Part shown: piece by piece, positions 22,072 through 34,526 of the stretch
Numbering within the stretch: the stretch's first letter is position 1
Layout of the letters: each line of letters begins with the position of its first letter
DNA from: Planococcus sp. ISL-109
GTDB taxonomy: Bacteria > Bacillota > Bacilli > Bacillales_A > Planococcaceae
Reading direction: 5' to 3'
Length of the DNA: 64,000 bases
NCBI RefSeq assembly: GCF_018613655.1
Contig: NZ_JAGGPW010000018.1
Span: 1-64,000, forward strand
Translations under genes and position numbers: made by a program
The notes under the pieces: model-generated
The model's database searches: none
What the model was told of the DNA's origin: nothing
Seen by the model: the letters and a program-made list of their open reading frames with translations, nothing else

Positions 22072-23400
22072 TTAGCCGAGGAACATGACCGCGAGCCAGC
22101 CGAAGATGACGAGCGGAATATTATAGTGGAGGAACGTCGGAACGACCGTATCCCATATGTGGTTATGCTGGCCGTCGACGTTGAGACCTGCTGTCGGGCC
22201 AAGTGTGGAGTCGGACGCAGGAGAGCCGGCATCGCCGAGCGCTCCTGCTGTCCCGATCAAGGCGATGATTGCGAGTGTCGAGAAACCGAACTCCACACTG
22301 AGCGGCACAAAGATGGCGGCGATGATCGGAATCGTCGAGAAGGAAGAGCCGATCCCCATCGTGACGAACAATCCGACGATCAACATGGCGAGTGCCGCTA
22401 GTCCCTTTTGGTCGCCGAATAAGTCCGCTGTATTTTCAACAAGTGTTTCAATTGCGCCGGTAGCTTGAATGACTGCAGCGAAACCGTTCGCCGAGATCAT
22501 AACGAAGCCGATAAACGCCATCATGCGCATACCCGCCGTCAAGACGTCGTCCGCTTCTTTCCACTTCATCGCACCGAAGATGTAAAGAATCAAAATACCG
22601 GCGAGCGCACCGATGATCATCGATTCGCTTTCGATCTGCGCATAGAGCGCTGCAACGAGTGCGATGATTGTGACGATGACATCCTTTACAGAGGCTGTCC
22701 GTTTTGGAGTTTCTTCTATAGAAGTAGTGGTTCCCACTTCACGATAATCGCGCGGCTTGCGGTAGGAAACAAACACGGCGATGATCAGGCCGAGGAATAG
22801 CCCAGCGACAGGGAAAATCATTGCTCGTGGAATGTCCGCCATATCGATCGGCATGCCGGCGAGCGCCATCTGATTGGCGAGGATTTCATGAAAGATCAGC
22901 CCGAATCCGTATGGCAATAAAATATACGGCGCCGTCAATCCGAATGTCAGAACGGCTGCGATAAGCCGGCGGTCGATGCGCAACTCATTTAAGATGTGCA
23001 GAATTGGCGGCACCAATAACGGGATAAAGGCTATGTGGATCGGGATCAGGTTTTGCGAGAAGATCGCCATTGCAAAAAGTGCAAAGATGATGAGCGCTTT
23101 CGCCAAGTTCTGGCGCGTCGCTTCCCCTTCTTTATTGACCAGTTTCAATACTCCTGCAACCAATAGCTCCGGGATGCCGGTGCGGGAAATCGCGACGGCA
23201 AATCCCCCAAGCATAGCGTAGCTCAGCGCAATGGTCGCACCACTGCCAAGTCCTTCTGTATAGGAAGTCAGCGTTTCAGTAAAGCTTAGCCCGCCGCTCA
23301 GTCCACCTGCGAGCGCTCCGAGCAGCAATGCGAAGACGACGTTGACACGGAGCAAGCTCAAAATCAGCATCACTAACACCGCGATAATAACTGCATTCAT
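22072..23400 (-). CDS. NhaC-superfamily carrier, YuiF type
   Basis: The 442-residue inner-membrane protein has about 12 hydrophobic segments and the overall pattern of the Na+/H+ antiporter NhaC superfamily. It is close to the YuiF group, for which amino acid (histidine) transport has been proposed. Diagnostic parts are FSQNLIPIHIAFIPLLVPP and the conserved GALGDAGSPASDSTLGPTAGLN. The substrate cannot be settled from sequence, so it could be an ion antiporter or an amino acid permease. It has its own promoter with a palindrome at the start site, and terminators on both sides, so it is monocistronic. Its place between the leu genes and rpsJ may hint at amino acid transport, but this is weak. 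Confidence 0.8.
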   Translation of the reverse strand: MNAVIIAVLVMLILSLLRVNVVFALLLGALAGGLSGGLSFTETLTSYTEGLGSGATIALSYAMLGGFAVAISRTGIPELLVAGVLKLVNKEGEATRQNLAKALIIFALFAMAIFSQNLIPIHIAFIPLLVPPILHILNELRIDRRLIAAVLTFGLTAPYILLPYGFGLIFHEILANQMALAGMPIDMADIPRAMIFPVAGLFLGLIIAVFVSYRKPRDYREVGTTTSIEETPKRTASVKDVIVTIIALVAALYAQIESESMIIGALAGILILYIFGAMKWKEADDVLTAGMRMMAFIGFVMISANGFAAVIQATGAIETLVENTADLFGDQKGLAALAMLIVGLFVTMGIGSSFSTIPIIAAIFVPLSVEFGFSTLAIIALIGTAGALGDAGSPASDSTLGPTAGLNVDGQHNHIWDTVVPTFLHYNIPLVIFGWLAVMFLG

Positions 23401-23431
23401 TGTTCATTTCTCCTTTAGTTTGCTAAAGCGT

Positions 23432-23443
23432 TAAAGTACTTTA
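23432..23443. promoter_or_regulatory. 12-bp palindrome at the transcription start of the carrier gene
   Basis: TAAAGTACTTTA is a perfect palindrome located immediately downstream of the -10 box. The flanks add partly matching TTTAGT and ACTAAA half-sites. The position would suit a repressor operator; the regulator is unknown. Confidence 0.45.
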
Positions 23444-23445
23444 CT

Positions 23446-23474
23446 AAAATAACAAATCTGCTGAATGATGTCAA
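23446..23474 (-). promoter_or_regulatory. Promoter of the NhaC/YuiF carrier gene
   Basis: Minus-strand TTGACA (23469-23474) and TATTTT (23446-23451) are 17 bases apart, about 45 bases before the start codon. Confidence 0.7.
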
Positions 23475-23499
23475 CATCGCCCGCCCAACAGTGTATCGA

Positions 23500-23561
23500 A
23501 CAAAAAAACCGCTCCGCCGCAGCCCTGTTAAGTCGTTTAACAGTGAGCTTTGGTGGAACGG
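23500..23561 (-). terminator. Terminator of the ilv-leu operon
   Basis: A long hairpin (23509-23561), including the perfect inner stem CTGTTAA/TTAACAG, is followed on the minus strand by seven T. It lies just past leuD and ends the operon. Confidence 0.85.
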
Positions 23562-23567
23562 GTATTT

Positions 23568-24158
23568 TTAGGCTTGTTGCATTTTCTCTTCGTACGCCTG
23601 GATATAGGAATCGTATTGGATCGTGAGGGCGATTTCATCCCAGCCGTTCAACAGCATTTCTTTCCAGTACGGGTCGATATCGAACGAATAGCTTACGCCG
23701 TCTTCGCCTGTGACGCTTTGTTCTTTCAAATTGACGTCGAGTCGGTACGGCGCCTTGTTGCCTTTTTCAAGCAAAGTACTCACTTCTGCTTCTTCTAGGC
23801 GAATCGGCAAAATGCCGTTCTTCACACAGTTATTATAGAAGATATCCGCATAGCTCGGTGCAATGACGACATTAAAGCCGTAATCCTGGATCGCCCACGG
23901 TGCATGTTCGCGGGAGGAGCCGCAGCCAAAGTTTTCCTGGGCCACAAGAATTTCAGAGCCTTGGAAGCGAGGGTCGTTCAAAACAAACTGTTCATTCGGT
24001 GAACCGTCCGAGTTAAAGCGCCAATGGTAGAACAAGTATTTCCCGAATCCTGTGCGCTCGATGCGCTTGAGGAATTCCTTCGAAATGATTTGGTCGGTGT
24101 CGACGTTTTTGCGGTCGAGCGGCGTTAACACACTCGAAATTTCGTTGATGGGTTTCAA
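23568..24158 (-). CDS. leuD: 3-isopropylmalate dehydratase small subunit
   Basis: The 196-residue subunit completes the leucine-pathway isomerase with LeuC, converting 2-isopropylmalate to 3-isopropylmalate. It shows DTDQIISKEFLKRI near the N-terminus and the swivel-domain motif NFGCGSSREHAPWAI. The start is TTG at 24156-24158, with GGAGG eight bases upstream. It is the last gene of the ilv-leu operon, 18 bases after leuC. Confidence 0.96.
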   Translation of the reverse strand: MKPINEISSVLTPLDRKNVDTDQIISKEFLKRIERTGFGKYLFYHWRFNSDGSPNEQFVLNDPRFQGSEILVAQENFGCGSSREHAPWAIQDYGFNVVIAPSYADIFYNNCVKNGILPIRLEEAEVSTLLEKGNKAPYRLDVNLKEQSVTGEDGVSYSFDIDPYWKEMLLNGWDEIALTIQYDSYIQAYEEKMQQA

Positions 24159-24176
24159 ATTCAGTTCCTCCTTCCG

Positions 24177-25595
24177 TTATGCCGAGGGCACAGGCTCTTT
24201 CATAAAGTTTCGGACATCAGTCAAATGCCCTTCGATGGCCGCAGCCGCCGCCATGACCGGACTCACCAAGTGCGTCATAGATCCGGCTCCTTGACGCCCT
24301 TCGAAGTTGCGGTTCGAGGTAGAGGCGCAGCGCTCTCCTGCCGGTACAGAGTCTTCGTTCATCGCCAAGCACATGCTGCAGCCTGTTTCACGCCATTCAA
24401 AACCAGCTTGCAGGAACACTTGGTCGAGCCCCTCCGCTTCCGCTGCACGCTTCACAGTCTCTGAGCCCGGCACGACAATCGCTGTGACGGACGGATGGAC
24501 CGTTCTGCCTTTGACGATGTCACTCGCCGCACGCAAATCGCTTAGGCGGGCGTTCGTACAGGAGCCGATGAATACGTGTTGGATTGCGATGGACGAAAGC
24601 GGGGCTCCTTCTTCGAGTTGCATATAAGCCAGCGCCTGGCGCAATGCATCTTTGTCTTCCTGTTTGTCGTAATCCTTAGCTGTCGGCACGCTTGCGGCAA
24701 TGCCTGAACCCATGGACGGGTTTGTACCCCATGTAACAAACGGGGATATGTCATCGGCGTGGATAGTGTGCGTCACATCAAAAATCGCGCCTTCGTCTGT
24801 CGCCAATGCCAGCCAGCGATCAGCTTCTCGTTCGAACGCTTCACCTTCGGGGACGTTTCTTCTGCCGCGCAAATATTCGATGGTTGTTTCGTCTGGACTG
24901 ACGAGTCCGGCGCGAGCGCCTGCTTCGATGGACATATTGCATATAGTCATGCGCTCTTCCATCGACAAGTTGCGGATCGCTTCACCGGTGTATTCGACGA
25001 TATGCCCTGTTCCCATATCGATACCGAACTTCGAGATGACGGCAAGGATGACGTCTTTGGCGGAAACGCCAAAGCCCAGTTCACCGTCGATGCGGATTTC
25101 CATCGTTTTCGGTTTGGACTGCCACAATGTTTGTGTCGATAACACGTGCTCCACTTCACTTGTCCCGATGCCGAACGCCAAAGCGCCAAATGCTCCGTGT
25201 GTGGACGTATGGCTATCGCCGCAGACAATCGTCTTGCCGGGCTGCGTTAGACCGAGCTCCGGTCCGATGACGTGGACGATGCCTTGGTCCGGATGATTGA
25301 TCCCCGCGAGCGGCACGCCGAACTCATCGCAATTGTCCTGAAGCGTTTTGATTTGCTTGCGGGAAATCGGATCTGTAATCACTGAGCGATTGCGAGTCGG
25401 CACGTTATGGTCCATCGTCGCGAAGCATAAATCCGGACGGCGGACTTTTCGGCCGTTTATGCGTAAGCCTTCAAATGCTTGAGGCGATGTGACTTCATGC
25501 AATAGATGCAGGTCGATATATAAAAGGTCGGGTTTTCCCTGTTCTTCGAATACAATATGCTGTTCCCAGATTTTTTCAATAATCGTCTTAGCCAT
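24177..25595 (-). CDS. leuC: 3-isopropylmalate dehydratase large subunit
   Basis: The 472-residue aconitase-family subunit holds the 4Fe-4S cluster through C346 (in FIGSCTNAR), C406 and C409 (in CSMCLAM). I use the ATG at 25593-25595 ([10 protein letters not shown]) after AAGGGG; an upstream in-frame start overlaps the binding site region. It lies 18 bases from both leuB and leuD. Confidence 0.97.
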   Translation of the reverse strand: MAKTIIEKIWEQHIVFEEQGKPDLLYIDLHLLHEVTSPQAFEGLRINGRKVRRPDLCFATMDHNVPTRNRSVITDPISRKQIKTLQDNCDEFGVPLAGINHPDQGIVHVIGPELGLTQPGKTIVCGDSHTSTHGAFGALAFGIGTSEVEHVLSTQTLWQSKPKTMEIRIDGELGFGVSAKDVILAVISKFGIDMGTGHIVEYTGEAIRNLSMEERMTICNMSIEAGARAGLVSPDETTIEYLRGRRNVPEGEAFEREADRWLALATDEGAIFDVTHTIHADDISPFVTWGTNPSMGSGIAASVPTAKDYDKQEDKDALRQALAYMQLEEGAPLSSIAIQHVFIGSCTNARLSDLRAASDIVKGRTVHPSVTAIVVPGSETVKRAAEAEGLDQVFLQAGFEWRETGCSMCLAMNEDSVPAGERCASTSNRNFEGRQGAGSMTHLVSPVMAAAAAIEGHLTDVRNFMKEPVPSA

Positions 25596-25613
25596 GCGGA
25601 GTGCCCCTTCCAT

Positions 25614-26714
25614 TTACACGTAGGAAAACATGATATGTTCTGACACGAATTCCCGTTCCAATTCTTCGATTACTTTTTCTACAAAGCGTTCCGTGGAGAT
25701 GACTTTATTGCCGCAAGCAGACAAATCGCCTGTGCAATAGCCGTCTTCGAGGACGCTCATGACTGCTTCTTCGATTGTTGCTGCTTCTGACTCCATGCCG
25801 AACGATTGGCGCAGCATCATGGCAGCAGACAAAATTGCAGCGGATGGGTTCGCTTTATTTTGCCCTGCGATGTCCGGTGCAGACCCGTGTACCGGTTCGT
25901 ACAAGCCGAAGCCGTCTGCACGGATGCTTGCAGAAGGCAACATGCCGAGTGAGCCGGTGATGACCGATCCCTCATCGCTCAAGATATCGCCGAACATGTT
26001 CTCCGTCACTAAGACGTCGAATGAGCGCGGGTTGGTGATCAATTTCATCGCAGCTGCATCGACTAGCATATGCTCTACTTCCACATCCGGGTAGCCCACT
26101 TTTCGCTCCTCAACAACTTTTCTCCATAGCTTACTGGATTCCAGGACATTCGCTTTGTCGACAGAAGTCAATTTGCCGCGGCGTGCGCGGGCCATTTCAA
26201 ACGCCTGATCGACGATGCGCTCGATTTCTGCTCGTGTGTAGACAAGTGTATCGACCGCTGAGTTTTCATTATGGCGTTTCGGTTCCCCGAAATACAAGCC
26301 GCCAGTAAGCTCACGGACGATGACCATATCCACTTCGCGCGCGATTTCTTCTTTTAACGGGGAAGATCCAAGAAGTGCCGGCACCGCTTTTACCGGACGG
26401 ACATTGGCGAACAAATCGAAATGCTTGCGGATATTCAAGAGCCCTTTTTCCGGACGCTGTTCTGCCGGGTTATTGTCCCATTTCGGGCCGCCGACCGCAC
26501 CGAGGAGGATCGCATCGCTCGCTTCACACGCTTCGACGGTTTCTTTCGGCAGTGGGCTGCCGGTTTCATCGACCGCCACTCCTCCGATCGCCGCGAATTT
26601 CCAATGGAATGTGTGGCCATAGCGCATTGCGATGGATTTCAGCACCTTCACTGCTGCCTCTGTTACTTCTGGTCCGATGCCGTCTCCTGGCAATACTGCG
26701 ATTGTCTTTTCCAT
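25614..26714 (-). CDS. leuB: 3-isopropylmalate dehydrogenase
   Basis: The 366-residue NAD-dependent enzyme oxidises and decarboxylates 3-isopropylmalate to 2-oxoisocaproate. Family motifs are the N-terminal LPGDGIGPEV, VRELTGGLYFGEPKR and NMFGDILSDEGSVITGSLGMLPSAS. The metal-binding aspartates and the NAD site (HGSAPDIAGQNKANP) are intact. Confidence 0.97.
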   Translation of the reverse strand: MEKTIAVLPGDGIGPEVTEAAVKVLKSIAMRYGHTFHWKFAAIGGVAVDETGSPLPKETVEACEASDAILLGAVGGPKWDNNPAEQRPEKGLLNIRKHFDLFANVRPVKAVPALLGSSPLKEEIAREVDMVIVRELTGGLYFGEPKRHNENSAVDTLVYTRAEIERIVDQAFEMARARRGKLTSVDKANVLESSKLWRKVVEERKVGYPDVEVEHMLVDAAAMKLITNPRSFDVLVTENMFGDILSDEGSVITGSLGMLPSASIRADGFGLYEPVHGSAPDIAGQNKANPSAAILSAAMMLRQSFGMESEAATIEEAVMSVLEDGYCTGDLSACGNKVISTERFVEKVIEELEREFVSEHIMFSYV

Positions 26715-26742
26715 AGTAATTCCTCCTCTGTGGGTTTGTTTG

Positions 26743-29335
<2,593 letters not shown>

Positions 29336-29848
29336 TTATAGAATGTTCAATTGCGGTGTACGGGCTTTTTGCGTTTCTCTGACAAAAGCGGATACCCCGG
29401 TTCTCGTTAATTCTTTGATGCCGTATGGCTTCATCAAATCGATGAAGGCTTCGATCTTTTCAGGATCGCCTGTCACTTGGAAAGTCGTAACGTTTTTGCT
29501 CATATCGACCACCGTCGCACGGAACGGCTCCACAATGCTGTAAATCTCACTGCGCACAGCAGGTGGTGCGACGACTTTGATCAATGCAAGTTCCCTCATG
29601 ACCATCGCTTTATCGGTAATGTCATTAACTTTGAGGACGTCGATTTGCTTTTGCAGCTGCTTCAGCAACTGCTCGAGTTTTCGCTCATCCTCGACGTTGA
29701 CGACAAAGGTCATTTTGGAAATGCCTGCCTGCTCGGTGTGCCCAACAGAAATGCTTTCAATATTGAATTGGCGCTTCATCAACAGGCCGGTCACTCGGTT
29801 CAAGACGCCGCTCTGGTTGATTACCGTTGTTGTGATTACTCGCTTCAT
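29336..29848 (-). CDS. ilvN: Acetolactate synthase regulatory subunit
   Basis: The 170-residue subunit has an N-terminal ACT domain (about 2-78, [19 protein letters not shown]) that senses valine in this family, and a C-terminal domain of the ALS small-subunit type. The ATG overlaps the ilvB stop by 4 bases (ATGA), the usual coupling of large and small subunits. An upstream in-frame start lies inside ilvB and is rejected. Confidence 0.96.
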   Translation of the reverse strand: MKRVITTTVINQSGVLNRVTGLLMKRQFNIESISVGHTEQAGISKMTFVVNVEDERKLEQLLKQLQKQIDVLKVNDITDKAMVMRELALIKVVAPPAVRSEIYSIVEPFRATVVDMSKNVTTFQVTGDPEKIEAFIDLMKPYGIKELTRTGVSAFVRETQKARTPQLNIL

Positions 29849-31578
29849 TCGCCTTTCACTCCGATCATTTCGTTCAGCCCTTTGCCTGGCGCGACCATCG
29901 GGTAGACGCATTCCAACTGGACTACCCGGCAATCGATGAGCGCCGGCCCATCTGACTCAAACGCTTTTTTGAATACTTCTTCCGCTTCTTCCATCGTTTC
30001 GACTTTATAGCCGTCGATATCATAAGCCGCAGCCAGTTTGACGAAATCCGGTTGCACCGGCATCATTGATTGGGAATACCTTTGTTCATAGAAGGTTTCC
30101 TGCCACTGGCGAACCATGCCGAGGCTCTCATTGTTTAGGATAACCACTTTAACCGGTAGCCGGTACTCCTGTAATAACGACAACTCCTGCAAAGTCATCT
30201 GGAAGCCAGCATCGCCGACGACCGCAACGACCATTTCTTCCGGTCTTGCAAACTTTGCGCCGATCGCTGCCGGAAATCCGAAGCCCATCGTTCCAAGACC
30301 ACCGGATGTGACCCAGTTATGCGGGTTGTTGAAGCGGTAATACTGCGCCGTCCACATTTGATGTTGTCCGACGTCTGTTGTGACGATTGCATCGCCACCA
30401 GTCAAGCGGTGAATCAACTCGACCGCTTCCTGAGGCATGATTCCTTTGCGTTCCTTCTGGTGGTATTGAAGCGGATACGCTTGCTTGTATGCATTGAGCT
30501 TGCCGTGCCACTCTTGTGTATCTGGACTTTCGAAATTGCTCTTCAATAATTCAAGCAGTGCCGCTTTCGCATCCGACACGATTGGGATTGCTGTCGGAAC
30601 ATTTTTCCCGATTTCCGCAGGGTCGATGTCGATGTGGATGACTTCTGCGTTCGGCGCGAATGCTGCCAAGTTTCCTGTAAGCCGGTCATCAAAGCGGGCG
30701 CCGATATTGAGAAGTACATCACATTCGCAAATCGCCGTATTCGCTGCATAAGTTCCGTGCATCCCACCCATTCCAAGGAACAGCTTGTGGTCACCGCCGA
30801 TAGTGCCGAGCCCGAGCAATGTATTGACAATCGGAATTTGATGATGTTCAGCGAATGTCTGAAGCTCTTCTGAAGCTCTTGCTGCAAGCACCCCAGCACC
30901 CGCAAGAATCACCGGTTTTTTCGCACTAGATAATAGCTTCACCGCTTTTTGGATTTGCAAATAGTTCGGCGTCATTGTCGGCTGATAACCCGGCAAGCAG
31001 ACATCCGCATCCGCCTGCTTTTCTTTTCCGGTAAAGAGCATTGTCGAGATGTCTTTTGGAATGTCGACAAGGACCGGTCCGGGACGTCCTGTTGATGCGA
31101 TGAAGAATGCCTCTTTGATAATCCGCGGCAAATCCTCCACTTTCTTCACTTGATAATTATGTTTCGTGATTGGCTGTGTGATGCTGACGATATCGGCTTC
31201 CTGAAAAGCGTCCGTTCCGATAACCGATGTCGCAACTTGTCCAGTAAAGATAACCAGCGGCAACGAGTCGAGCATCGCATCTGCAATGCCGGTGACCAGG
31301 TTCGTTGCTCCAGGGCCGGATGTTGCAATGACCACTCCGGCTTTCCCGGAAACTCTGGCGTAGCCTTCCGCCGCATGAATTGCACCTTGTTCGTGCCGCG
31401 CCAAGATGTGCCGAACCGGATTCCGGTGCAAGGCATCATAGATTGGTAGAACCGCACCTCCTGGGTAGCCAAAAATGATTTCTACACCCTGCTGTTTCAA
31501 AGATTGAATCAATACGTCCGCCCCACTGCCGGATAATCCTTTTTTTTGTTCTTCTCTGACCTTTACGTTTACTCCCAA
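29845..31578 (-). CDS. ilvB: Acetolactate synthase large subunit
   Basis: The 577-residue thiamine diphosphate enzyme makes acetolactate or acetohydroxybutyrate, the first common step to branched-chain amino acids. The catalytic glutamate is E63 in [14 protein letters not shown]. The thiamine diphosphate and magnesium motif runs from GDAGFQM to the later NN in the C-terminal domain. The start is TTG at 31576-31578, six bases after GGAGG. It follows the T-box terminator directly and is the first gene controlled by it. Confidence 0.97.
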   Translation of the reverse strand: MGVNVKVREEQKKGLSGSGADVLIQSLKQQGVEIIFGYPGGAVLPIYDALHRNPVRHILARHEQGAIHAAEGYARVSGKAGVVIATSGPGATNLVTGIADAMLDSLPLVIFTGQVATSVIGTDAFQEADIVSITQPITKHNYQVKKVEDLPRIIKEAFFIASTGRPGPVLVDIPKDISTMLFTGKEKQADADVCLPGYQPTMTPNYLQIQKAVKLLSSAKKPVILAGAGVLAARASEELQTFAEHHQIPIVNTLLGLGTIGGDHKLFLGMGGMHGTYAANTAICECDVLLNIGARFDDRLTGNLAAFAPNAEVIHIDIDPAEIGKNVPTAIPIVSDAKAALLELLKSNFESPDTQEWHGKLNAYKQAYPLQYHQKERKGIMPQEAVELIHRLTGGDAIVTTDVGQHQMWTAQYYRFNNPHNWVTSGGLGTMGFGFPAAIGAKFARPEEMVVAVVGDAGFQMTLQELSLLQEYRLPVKVVILNNESLGMVRQWQETFYEQRYSQSMMPVQPDFVKLAAAYDIDGYKVETMEEAEEVFKKAFESDGPALIDCRVVQLECVYPMVAPGKGLNEMIGVKGE

Positions 31579-31617
31579 TCTCTCCGCCTCCTTCTTCTTA
31601 AGCCTTCGGCAGTACTA

Positions 31618-31905
31618 AACAAAAAAGCTTTTTCATCCCTACGCAAAGAAGACATCTTCTTTGCATAGGGATGAAAAAGCTTCATGGTACCACCCTATTT
31701 CACTGCGATTTGCAGCCTCTTGGATAATTACTTATCCGTTGATAACGATAACCCTTATTGTGGCAGTTACCGGGAACACCTAAAGGGCCTAAGCCGTTCA
31801 GCATTCCACTCAGAGGGGATGTCGCATCTGGCAGCATTGCCGGCTTCCACCGCCCCGGCTCTCTGTAAATGCTGTATTCCGTTTGCTTTAACCTCGTCAT
31901 TGAAT
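31618..31905 (-). promoter_or_regulatory. T-box leader of the ilv-leu operon (putative Ile specifier)
   Basis: The minus strand carries the T-box AGGGTGGTACC (31686-31696), an AGAGAG bulge and GGTGGAA distal loop of Stem I (near 31843-31865), and a terminator with a stem of about 28 bp (31625-31682) ending in a T-run. By alignment with the cysE T-box in this window, where the specifier lies nine bases before GAG, the specifier here is AUC (31818-31820), isoleucine. Uncharged tRNA would stabilise the antiterminator and turn on ilvB to leuD. The element class is certain; the specifier is inferred. It begins immediately after the ilvE stop codon, and I see no good promoter between them. Confidence 0.9.
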
Positions 31906-31919
31906 TGCTTTATGAAATT

Positions 31920-32819
31920 TTAGACAACATTTAAATGTTCGCTATAAACTTTTACGCCGTCTTGCTGGACCAATTCCCGGAAAGACTCGAGCAAATCCTT
32001 GGTGACCACTCCCGGCTTGCCATCGCCGATGACACGGCCATCCACCTTGATGACAGCAATGACTTCCGCTGCTGTTCCTGTTAAGAACACTTCATCCGCC
32101 ACGTAGACATCGTGCCTTGTGAAAACTGCCTCTTCCATCTGGTAGCCTTTTTCGGCCGCTACTTCCATGATAGCGTTACGTGTAATGCCTTCAAGTGCCC
32201 CGACATATCCGGGAGGTGTCATCAATTTGTTTTTGCGGACGATGAAGATATTGTCAGCGGATCCTTCCGCCACATAACCTTGATCATTGAGCATGAGTGC
32301 TTCCGAAACACCCGCTAAGCTCGCTTCAATTTTCACGAGGATATTGTTCATATAGTTAAGTGATTTCACTTTCGGACTAAGGACGTCTGAGCGGCTTCTT
32401 CTTGTAGCGACTGAAACGATTTCGATGCCGCTGTCATACAATGCTTTCGGGAATAAGGAAAGCGGCTCCGCAATAACGATGACATTTGGCATCGCACAGC
32501 TGAACGGGTCAAGCCCTAAATTTCCGACGCCTCTTGAGACGACTAAGCGGATATAAGCATCTTTCAACTTATTTTGTCGGAGTGTCTCGACGACCAGCTC
32601 CGTCATTTCTTCGGGAGTGTGCGGAATTTCAAGCATCACTGATTTAGCCGAATCGTAAAGGCGTTCGAGATGCTCTTCTAAGCGGAAGACATTTCCGTTG
32701 TAGGAACGAATGCCTTCGAACACTCCATCGCCATATAGAAAGCCATGATCATAAACCGAGACCTTGGCATCTTCTTTTTTTACAAATTCACCATTCATAT
32801 AGATTACTTGTTCAGTCAT
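31920..32819 (-). CDS. ilvE: Branched-chain amino acid aminotransferase
   Basis: The 299-residue class IV pyridoxal-phosphate aminotransferase makes the last step to valine, leucine and isoleucine. The lysine for the cofactor is K152 in SPKVKSLNYMNN, and the GLYGD-like FLYGDGVFEGIR motif is at 27-38. I use the ATG at 32817-32819; an in-frame GTG nine bases earlier overlaps the likely ribosome binding site. It has its own strong promoter and is separated from ilvB by the T-box leader, so it can be expressed when the T-box terminates. Confidence 0.95.
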   Translation of the reverse strand: MTEQVIYMNGEFVKKEDAKVSVYDHGFLYGDGVFEGIRSYNGNVFRLEEHLERLYDSAKSVMLEIPHTPEEMTELVVETLRQNKLKDAYIRLVVSRGVGNLGLDPFSCAMPNVIVIAEPLSLFPKALYDSGIEIVSVATRRSRSDVLSPKVKSLNYMNNILVKIEASLAGVSEALMLNDQGYVAEGSADNIFIVRKNKLMTPPGYVGALEGITRNAIMEVAAEKGYQMEEAVFTRHDVYVADEVFLTGTAAEVIAVIKVDGRVIGDGKPGVVTKDLLESFRELVQQDGVKVYSEHLNVV

Positions 32820-32896
32820 GATGTCCACTTCTTTCGTCGGAATTTTTTATATGGCGGTATGCCAGTGTAAATGCTTTGTTCTGTTAAATTGTTGCT

Positions 32897-32925
32897 ATCA
32901 TATCGCCTATTCCAAAGGGTGTCAA
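32897..32925 (-). promoter_or_regulatory. Promoter of ilvE
   Basis: Minus-strand TTGACA (32920-32925) and TATGAT (32897-32902) with an ideal 17-base spacer, about 75 bases before the ilvE start. Confidence 0.8.
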
Positions 32926-33157
32926 CAAACAAAATGTGATTTTTTTGCTAGTTCTGAACATTTAAATCATTTGTATCCGTTTACATCGTTGTCGCAGCGC
33001 GGTTTTAGAATATTTTTAAAAAAGTTTGAATATTTTATTAAGATGCGATATATTGCGTATAAAAAGATGAAACCCTTTCCTGATTTCCCCATATAACGCT
33101 GAAACTGCAGCCTGCACTACAGAGAACCGATAATCACTTTAACAGATCGACCTAAAA
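32926..33157 (-). other. AT-rich non-coding region upstream of ilvE
   Basis: No gene is seen between the tuf terminators and the ilvE promoter. The stretch 33008-33036 holds two copies of GAATATTTT exactly 20 bases apart within A/T tracts, which could be a protein-binding or curved DNA site. No clear CodY box is visible. Confidence 0.4.
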
Positions 33158-33190
33158 AAGAAGGCAATGAATAAAGCTCACCGCCTTCTT
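33152..33190 (-). terminator. Second (downstream) terminator after tuf
   Basis: Arms AAGAAGGC (33158-33165) and GCCTTCTT (33183-33190), followed on the minus strand by TTTTTT. It backs up the first terminator. Confidence 0.7.
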
Positions 33191-33199
33191 GATAAAAAC

Positions 33200-33239
33200 A
33201 ATAAAAAAACCCCTTAGCTCATTATGAGCTAAGGGGTTT
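33200..33239 (-). terminator. Main terminator of the str operon after tuf
   Basis: A near-perfect hairpin at 33207-33239 (AAACCCCTTAGCTCAT paired with ATGAGCTAAGGGGTTT), followed on the minus strand by a T-run. Confidence 0.9.
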
Positions 33240-33251
33240 CGCTGGAGCGAA

Positions 33252-34439
33252 TTACTTCTGGATAGAAGCTACAACGCCAGCGCCTACAGTACGTCCACCC
33301 TCACGGATAGAGAACTTAGTTCCTTCTTCAAGAGCGATTGGTGAGATAAGCTCAACATCCATTTCGATGTTGTCGCCAGGCATAACCATTTCTACTCCTT
33401 CAGGAAGGTTACAAACACCAGTCACGTCAGTTGTACGGAAGTAGAACTGTGGACGGTAGTTTGAGAAGAATGGAGTGTGACGTCCACCCTCTTCTTTTGA
33501 AAGAACATAAACTTCAGCTTTGAAGTTTGTGTGTGGCTTGACTGTGCCTGGTTTAGCAAGAACTTGTCCACGCTGAACGTCATCACGGGAAACTCCGCGA
33601 AGAAGTGCGCCGATGTTGTCGCCAGCTTCAGCATAGTCAAGCAATTTGCGGAACATTTCTACACCTGTAACAGTTGTAGTTTTTGGCTCTTCAGTAAGAC
33701 CGATGATCTCAACGTTGTCACCGATTTTGATCTGTCCGCGTTCAACGCGTCCAGTAGCAACCGTACCACGACCAGTGATTGAGAATACATCCTCAACTGG
33801 CATCATGAATGGCTTGTCAGTGTCGCGTGGTGGAGTTGGGATATAGCTATCAACTGCATCCATCAATTCAACGATTTTATCTTCCCATTCTGCTTCGCCT
33901 TCAAGAGCTTTAAGTGCAGAACCTTTGATGACAGGAATGTCATCGCCAGGGAAGTCATATTCAGACAATAGGTCGCGAACTTCCATTTCTACAAGTTCAA
34001 GAAGTTCTTCGTCGTCTACCATGTCGCATTTGTTCATGAATACTACAAGGTAAGGTACGCCTACTTGACGTGAAAGCAAGATGTGCTCACGAGTTTGTGG
34101 CATTGGGCCGTCAGCAGCAGATACTACTAGGATCCCGCCGTCCATTTGTGCAGCACCAGTGATCATGTTTTTAACATAGTCAGCGTGACCAGGGCAGTCA
34201 ACGTGTGCGTAGTGGCGAGTAGCAGTTTCATACTCAACGTGAGAAGTGTTGATTGTGATACCGCGCTCTTTTTCTTCAGGAGCGTTGTCGATTTGAGCGT
34301 AAGAACGAGCTTCCCCGCCTGATTTTTTAGCTAGAACTGTAGCGATTGCTGCAGTCAAAGTTGTTTTACCATGGTCAACGTGTCCGATTGTGCCAATGTT
34401 AGCGTGTGTTTTAGAACGGTCAAATTTAGCTTTACCCAT
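33252..34439 (-). CDS. tuf: Elongation factor Tu
   Basis: The 395-residue GTPase delivers aminoacyl-tRNA to the ribosome. G1 GHVDHGKT is at 19-26, DCPGH and NKCD follow in order, and domains 2 and 3 are complete. I use the ATG at 34437-34439 ([10 protein letters not shown]) after GGAGG. It follows fusA with a possible promoter of its own and a stem-loop between them. Confidence 0.98.
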   Translation of the reverse strand: MGKAKFDRSKTHANIGTIGHVDHGKTTLTAAIATVLAKKSGGEARSYAQIDNAPEEKERGITINTSHVEYETATRHYAHVDCPGHADYVKNMITGAAQMDGGILVVSAADGPMPQTREHILLSRQVGVPYLVVFMNKCDMVDDEELLELVEMEVRDLLSEYDFPGDDIPVIKGSALKALEGEAEWEDKIVELMDAVDSYIPTPPRDTDKPFMMPVEDVFSITGRGTVATGRVERGQIKIGDNVEIIGLTEEPKTTTVTGVEMFRKLLDYAEAGDNIGALLRGVSRDDVQRGQVLAKPGTVKPHTNFKAEVYVLSKEEGGRHTPFFSNYRPQFYFRTTDVTGVCNLPEGVEMVMPGDNIEMDVELISPIALEEGTKFSIREGGRTVGAGVVASIQK

Positions 34440-34487
34440 TAGAAAAATCCTCCTCAAAATATAAGTTAATAGTAGTCGTTTGGAGTA

Positions 34488-34515
34488 CCCATTGTGCAGA
34501 AAACTGCATAATGGG
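34488..34515 (-). other. Stem-loop between fusA and tuf
   Basis: Arms CCCATTGTGCAG and CTGCATAATGGG (34488-34499 and 34504-34515, one mismatch) form a 12-bp hairpin with a four-base loop and no T-run. It may be an RNA processing or stability element in the tuf leader. Confidence 0.5.
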
Positions 34516-34526
34516 CATACAAACTA

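Noticed and set aside
31618-31905. Second gene or pseudogene between ilvE and ilvB
   Set aside because: The sequence is fully explained by a T-box leader with a T-box core and terminator.
32926-33157. CodY binding site upstream of ilvE
   Set aside because: The A/T-rich tract contains AATATT words but no stretch close to the AATTTTCWGAAAATT consensus.
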